Assembly (NCBI GenBank): GCA_020252865.1
Contig: JADCCH010000018.1
Coordinates: 1-17,093 of the forward strand
DNA length: 17,093 bases
Origin: Methylobacterium sp.
Lineage (GTDB): Bacteria > Pseudomonadota > Alphaproteobacteria > Rhizobiales > Beijerinckiaceae
Direction of reading: 5' to 3'
In this document: positions 14,568 through 17,093 of the stretch, in pieces
How the letters are laid out: each line of letters opens with the position of its first letter
How positions within the stretch are numbered: the stretch's first letter is position 1
Notes under the pieces: generated by a model
Told to the model about the DNA's origin: nothing
The model's input: the letters and a program-made list of their open reading frames with translations, nothing else
Database searches by the model: none
Program-made: the position numbers and the translations under genes

Positions 14568-14629
14568 CCCCGCTTGAGGGCCATGACGCTGCAATTTCTC
14601 GCGGGGCTGGGCGCCTTTTGGCGTGTAAA

Positions 14630-15106
14630 TCACCGATCGGCCCGGGCGCCGGGCTGAAGCGCCGGTGGCAGCGCGAATTCCTCGTCCGATTGTGGAAGCT
14701 CGAGAAAAGCCTGGTCAGGCTCTTCGCAAACCGCTTCCGCCTCGATTTCAAACAGGAAACGGGGCGTTGCGAGGCCGGCCACCTCCAGGTAGGTCGCGGC
14801 GCAGAGATGCCCGCCCAGCCGCCGGTCGCGGATGGTGCGATACATTGCCACGGAGCCCGGAACCGTGGAGAAGGCGCTGATCTTCACGAGATCCGGGATG
14901 CTCATTCCGGCTTCGGCGAGAATGGCGGTGAGGTTGTCCCACGCGGCCTCCATCTGCTCGGCCAGATCATCCGGCACGGACCCGTCGAGCCGCTGGCCGA
15001 CCTGCCCGGAGATCACCAGCCGGCGGGCGCGGGCCGAATGCACCACGCCGTGCGCGTAGCGCGACCCCGGAGGCGCGATGCCGCGCGGATTGATAACTCT
15101 CGGCAT
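14630..15106 (-). CDS. RidA/YjgF-superfamily protein lacking the catalytic arginine
   Basis: A 158-residue protein of the RidA superfamily. True RidA is a trimer that hydrolyses reactive enamine/imine intermediates released by PLP enzymes. The family core runs from about 10 to 127: VVHSARARRLVISGQVG, then AWDNLTAILAEAGMSIPDLVKISAF, and FLFEIEAEAV at the end. E. coli RidA Arg105 (in PARSCVEV) aligns with Ala103 in LCAATYLEV, so the imine deaminase residue is missing, as in the Rid4-Rid7 groups. An acidic tail of about 30 residues follows the domain. The start at 15106 follows a GGGGGGA about eight bases upstream. It lies 126 bases upstream of the aminotransferase on the same strand, a natural partnership for a Rid protein. 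The role of Arg-less members is largely unknown. Confidence 0.88.
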   Translation of the reverse strand: MPRVINPRGIAPPGSRYAHGVVHSARARRLVISGQVGQRLDGSVPDDLAEQMEAAWDNLTAILAEAGMSIPDLVKISAFSTVPGSVAMYRTIRDRRLGGHLCAATYLEVAGLATPRFLFEIEAEAVCEEPDQAFLELPQSDEEFALPPALQPGARADR

Positions 15107-15301
15107 GATCAGATCCCCCCTTTTGGCGCAACAATCCCTTTCGTATCGCGAGCCGTCCCTGTTCCAAAAGATCGGCCTCGGAATTTTTTTGACCCGGGCG
15201 CACTTTCCACAGCCTGTTTGTCGATTGGGCACTCGCCAGCGCCGTTGTGAATCAATAGGTTCATAACAAGTGATTCGCTGTGCTGGGGCGCGCGCTCTCC
15301 G

Positions 15302-16738
15302 ATGGAATTCCGGTCTCTCCTGAAGGTCATGACGGTCGCGGTTGCAGCTGCCGGTCTGACGTTTGTCGCGCAGCGGTACGATCTGCTGGCGCTCGTGGTG
15401 GCGGCTCTCGCCGTGGCGGTGGTCGCGTGTGCCTTCGCGCTGCGCTTCAGCGGCGTTTTCATGCAGGAGGAGCTCGCGCTTCTGCGCGATCATCTCGAAA
15501 CCACGCGGCAACAGGCCGCGATGCTCGCCCGCATGACGCGTGAGATGCGCGATGCGGTTGTGCAACATGAGACCGCGGCCGCGCCTGATCGCTCCTCCGA
15601 ATGGGCTGCTCTCAGTGAAATCGTGTGCGACATCGCCGATGAGATGGCCGAACTCGATCGCCGGACCGAACAGGTGGAAGGCGAGCTTGCTGCCCTTCGG
15701 CGCGACGGAGCCACGCCGCGCCCCGCGGCTTCGGCCTGGTCCATTCCGGCCGCCTCTGGTGTCTCGGCTCTGGCCTCTCACAACCCGCGGCGTGATGACA
15801 AGATCGAGCCGGGATCGAGCTCTTCCTCGGGTGGCCTGCGCGAGATTCCGGGCGTTCCGAACCTGGCAACCTTCGGCGAGCCACCGCGCGCCGTGCGTCA
15901 GCTTGTTGCGGCAGCCATCGCGGCCGACCGCTTAGAGCTCTACCTCCAGCGCATCGTGAGCCTGCCCCAGCGCAAGACCCGCGCCTATGAGGTGAGCCTG
16001 CGCCCGGATGGCTGCGACCCGCGCATCTCCACGAGCGAGATCCGCGCCGCGGTCGAGCATGTCGGCCACCAGCTGGCGTTTGATCGCAAGCTAATGGTTC
16101 AGGCCATGCGCCTTGCCCGGATGTTCCAGCAGCGCCAGCGCGACGTGACCCTCGTCGCGGATATTTCGCAGCGCTATCTTCTCAGCGATCCGGCCTTCGA
16201 TGAATTACGCGCGCTTGTCGCCGACGCGCCGAACGCGCCGCGCCGTATCGTGCTTTCGCTGCCTCAGCGCTTTTTCAAGAAGGCGATCGCGGTGGAGAAC
16301 GAAGCGCTGCGCCAGCTTTCCGAGATGGGCTTCCGTTTTATGGTGCGGGACGTGTCGGATTTCAACCTCGAGCTGCCGCGGCTGCAGCAATCGAATGTCC
16401 GCTGGATGCGCATGGATGCAGCGCGTCTGCTCGCTGCAAGCCAGAGCGAGGAGCAGGCCCTCGAAGTGGCTGCGGCTGATCTTGCCGCTCTTCTCGGTCG
16501 TCGCCAGATTTCGCTGCTCATCGAGGGCGTGAATGACGAGGCGACCGTCGCCGAACTCATCGATTTCAACATTGGCTATGCCCAGGGTCACGTCTTCGCG
16601 CCGCCGCAGGCGGTTCGCCCCGAAGCACTGGATGATGGCGTTTCCGCAACGGCGCAGTCCGGGTCGAGCCTGAAAGCGGGCGAGACCCCGCCGAAAGCCG
16701 AGCGTCGCGGCCTGCGTGAAATTGCGCGCCGCGCCTGA
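15302..16738 (+). CDS. TipF-like membrane protein with coiled coil and degenerate EAL domain
   Basis: This 478-residue protein has two hydrophobic helices (about 7-24 and 28-47), a heptad-rich segment (about 54-135, partly broken near 92-100) likely to form a coiled coil, a Ser/Pro/Gly-rich linker (about 136-195) and an EAL-type domain (about 196-437). The EAL signature survives as YEVSLRP (229-235) with its Glu, and IEGVND and GYAQGHVFAPP remain. However, the catalytic E(L/I)TE reads IVLSLPQ, the DDFG loop reads RDVSDF, and the K.D lysine is Arg. Cyclic-di-GMP hydrolysis is therefore unlikely. The layout matches Caulobacter TipF, a c-di-GMP-binding, non-hydrolysing factor that positions flagellum assembly. 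That function is inferred from architecture. The start lacks a strong Shine-Dalgarno. The 195 bases before it hold no convincing promoter. Confidence 0.87.
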   Translation: MEFRSLLKVMTVAVAAAGLTFVAQRYDLLALVVAALAVAVVACAFALRFSGVFMQEELALLRDHLETTRQQAAMLARMTREMRDAVVQHETAAAPDRSSEWAALSEIVCDIADEMAELDRRTEQVEGELAALRRDGATPRPAASAWSIPAASGVSALASHNPRRDDKIEPGSSSSSGGLREIPGVPNLATFGEPPRAVRQLVAAAIAADRLELYLQRIVSLPQRKTRAYEVSLRPDGCDPRISTSEIRAAVEHVGHQLAFDRKLMVQAMRLARMFQQRQRDVTLVADISQRYLLSDPAFDELRALVADAPNAPRRIVLSLPQRFFKKAIAVENEALRQLSEMGFRFMVRDVSDFNLELPRLQQSNVRWMRMDAARLLAASQSEEQALEVAAADLAALLGRRQISLLIEGVNDEATVAELIDFNIGYAQGHVFAPPQAVRPEALDDGVSATAQSGSSLKAGETPPKAERRGLREIARRA

Positions 16739-16761
16739 AACCTGTCCAGGGGGTTGTTTCC

Positions 16762-16822
16762 GGGAAGGCGAGCCATTAGCGGGCAAGTCACGCCGCGTCT
16801 TGCCGTGAGGTTCTGCCTTCCC
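16762..16822 (+). promoter_or_regulatory. Nested stem-loop leader before the HAD gene
   Basis: GGGAAGGC (16762-16769) pairs perfectly with GCCTTCCC (16815-16822), and inside it GGCAAG (16782-16787) pairs with CTTGCC (16799-16804). The best Shine-Dalgarno-like sequence, GTGAGG (16805-16810), lies between the inner and outer right arms. The outer stem ends one base before the ATG at 16824. This could restrict ribosome access. There is no T-run, so it is not a terminator. Confidence 0.5.
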
Positions 16823-16823
16823 A

Positions 16824-17093
16824 ATGTCTGCCCGCATTCAGCCCATCGATCGCCTTTCCGACGTTCTCGATCGTTATGAGGCGATCATTTCCGATGTCTG
16901 GGGGGTGCTCCACAATGGCGTCATAGCCACGCCGGGGGCGCAGCAGGCGCTGGCCGGGGCGCGCCGTGCCGGCAAGCCGGTTGCACTGCTCACGAACTCC
17001 CCGCGCCTGCCGCATCTGGTGGCGGAGCAGTTGCGTGATCTCGGCGTGGTTGAGCCCTGTTACGATGCCCTCGTCTCATCGGGCGGCGTGACG
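16824..17093 (+). CDS. HAD-superfamily IIA hydrolase, DxWG type (3' end outside window)
   Basis: The 90 visible residues match the NagD-like IIA branch of haloacid-dehalogenase hydrolases, the group known from TIGR01459. Motif I is ISDVWGVLHNG (about 22-32), where the second Asp of the usual DxD is Trp, a group hallmark. Motif II is LLTNSPR (about 54-60). Members are presumed cytoplasmic phosphatases of small phosphate esters; the substrate is not established here. The gene follows the EAL protein on the same strand after 85 bases that contain a nested hairpin. The start at 16824 fits the conserved N-terminus. The cap and C-terminal motifs lie beyond the window. Confidence 0.9.
   Translation, partial: MSARIQPIDRLSDVLDRYEAIISDVWGVLHNGVIATPGAQQALAGARRAGKPVALLTNSPRLPHLVAEQLRDLGVVEPCYDALVSSGGVT

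Noticed and set aside
14568..14606. Terminator of the RidA-like gene (CCCCGC ... GCGGGG)
   Set aside because: The stem is six bases with a 27-base loop, and only a poor T-run (TTGTTT) follows on the minus strand.
12833..15250. Long open frame of 805 codons on the plus strand
   Set aside because: It runs antisense across the small ORF, the aminotransferase and the RidA-like gene, all with clear family motifs on the minus strand. Its composition (Arg/His/Asp rich, no domain) is typical of a high-GC shadow frame.
15107..15301. Promoters in the divergent RidA/EAL gap
   Set aside because: TTGACC and several TTGT elements occur, but none has a -10-like box at 16-18 bases. Only a weak GAATCA...TGATTC repeat (6-base arms) is present.

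Overview
The window looks like a chromosomal segment of a high-GC alphaproteobacterium, probably of the order Hyphomicrobiales (Rhizobiales). The evidence is the hisS-hisZ-hisG order, an alphaproteobacterial-type HisRS, a fused SbmA/BacA-like ABC exporter/importer protein, a TipF-like degenerate EAL protein next to a DxWG-type HAD hydrolase, and GC-rich codon use throughout. The genus cannot be fixed from the sequence alone. The coding density is high, and no stretch over about 200 bases lacks a gene. I see no tRNA, rRNA, CRISPR array, phage gene or transposase.

Left part (1-2068, minus strand): two consecutive MoeA-family genes that touch through a TGATG stop/start overlap. The downstream one (1-1052, cut by the window edge) keeps the molybdopterin-binding motifs. 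The upstream one (1052-2068) has lost them and is shortened. Divergent from this pair are an RraA-family protein and a DapA-family aldolase/lyase (2229-3875), three bases apart. A perfect 16-bp palindrome lies just upstream of them. Then come purU (formyl-THF deformylase, 3948-4793), which shares a TTAA with the convergent stop of hpd (4-hydroxyphenylpyruvate dioxygenase, 4790-5902), and a divergent Lrp/AsnC regulator (6060-6533). The hpd/lrp intergenic region holds clustered GCATTC/ATGCAC inverted repeats, as expected for an Lrp-type operator controlling tyrosine breakdown.

Middle part: a 699-residue ABC transporter with fused membrane and ATPase domains (6626-8725), closed by a clear rho-independent terminator. 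It converges on the histidine block hisS-hisZ-hisG (minus strand, 12802 down to 8908). hisZ and hisG overlap by ATGA. hisS is separated from hisZ by a 98-bp, highly structured palindromic element made of two REP-like hairpins facing each other. A roughly 270-bp AT-richer patch inside hisS, with foreign-looking codons, suggests that part of the HisRS insertion domain was replaced by recombination.

Right part: a small unknown ORF (12836-13072), a class III omega-aminotransferase (13148-14503) and a RidA-superfamily protein lacking the catalytic arginine (14630-15106), all on the minus strand. Divergent from these are a TipF-like membrane/coiled-coil/degenerate-EAL protein (15302-16738) and the start of a HAD hydrolase (from 16824) whose leader can fold into a nested stem-loop.

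Most genes are ordinary housekeeping or catabolic genes. I did not find a defence system or a wholly new multi-gene system. The strongest unusual signals are the hisS mosaic patch, the BIME-like element between hisS and hisZ, the decayed MoeA paralogue, and the operator-like palindromes.
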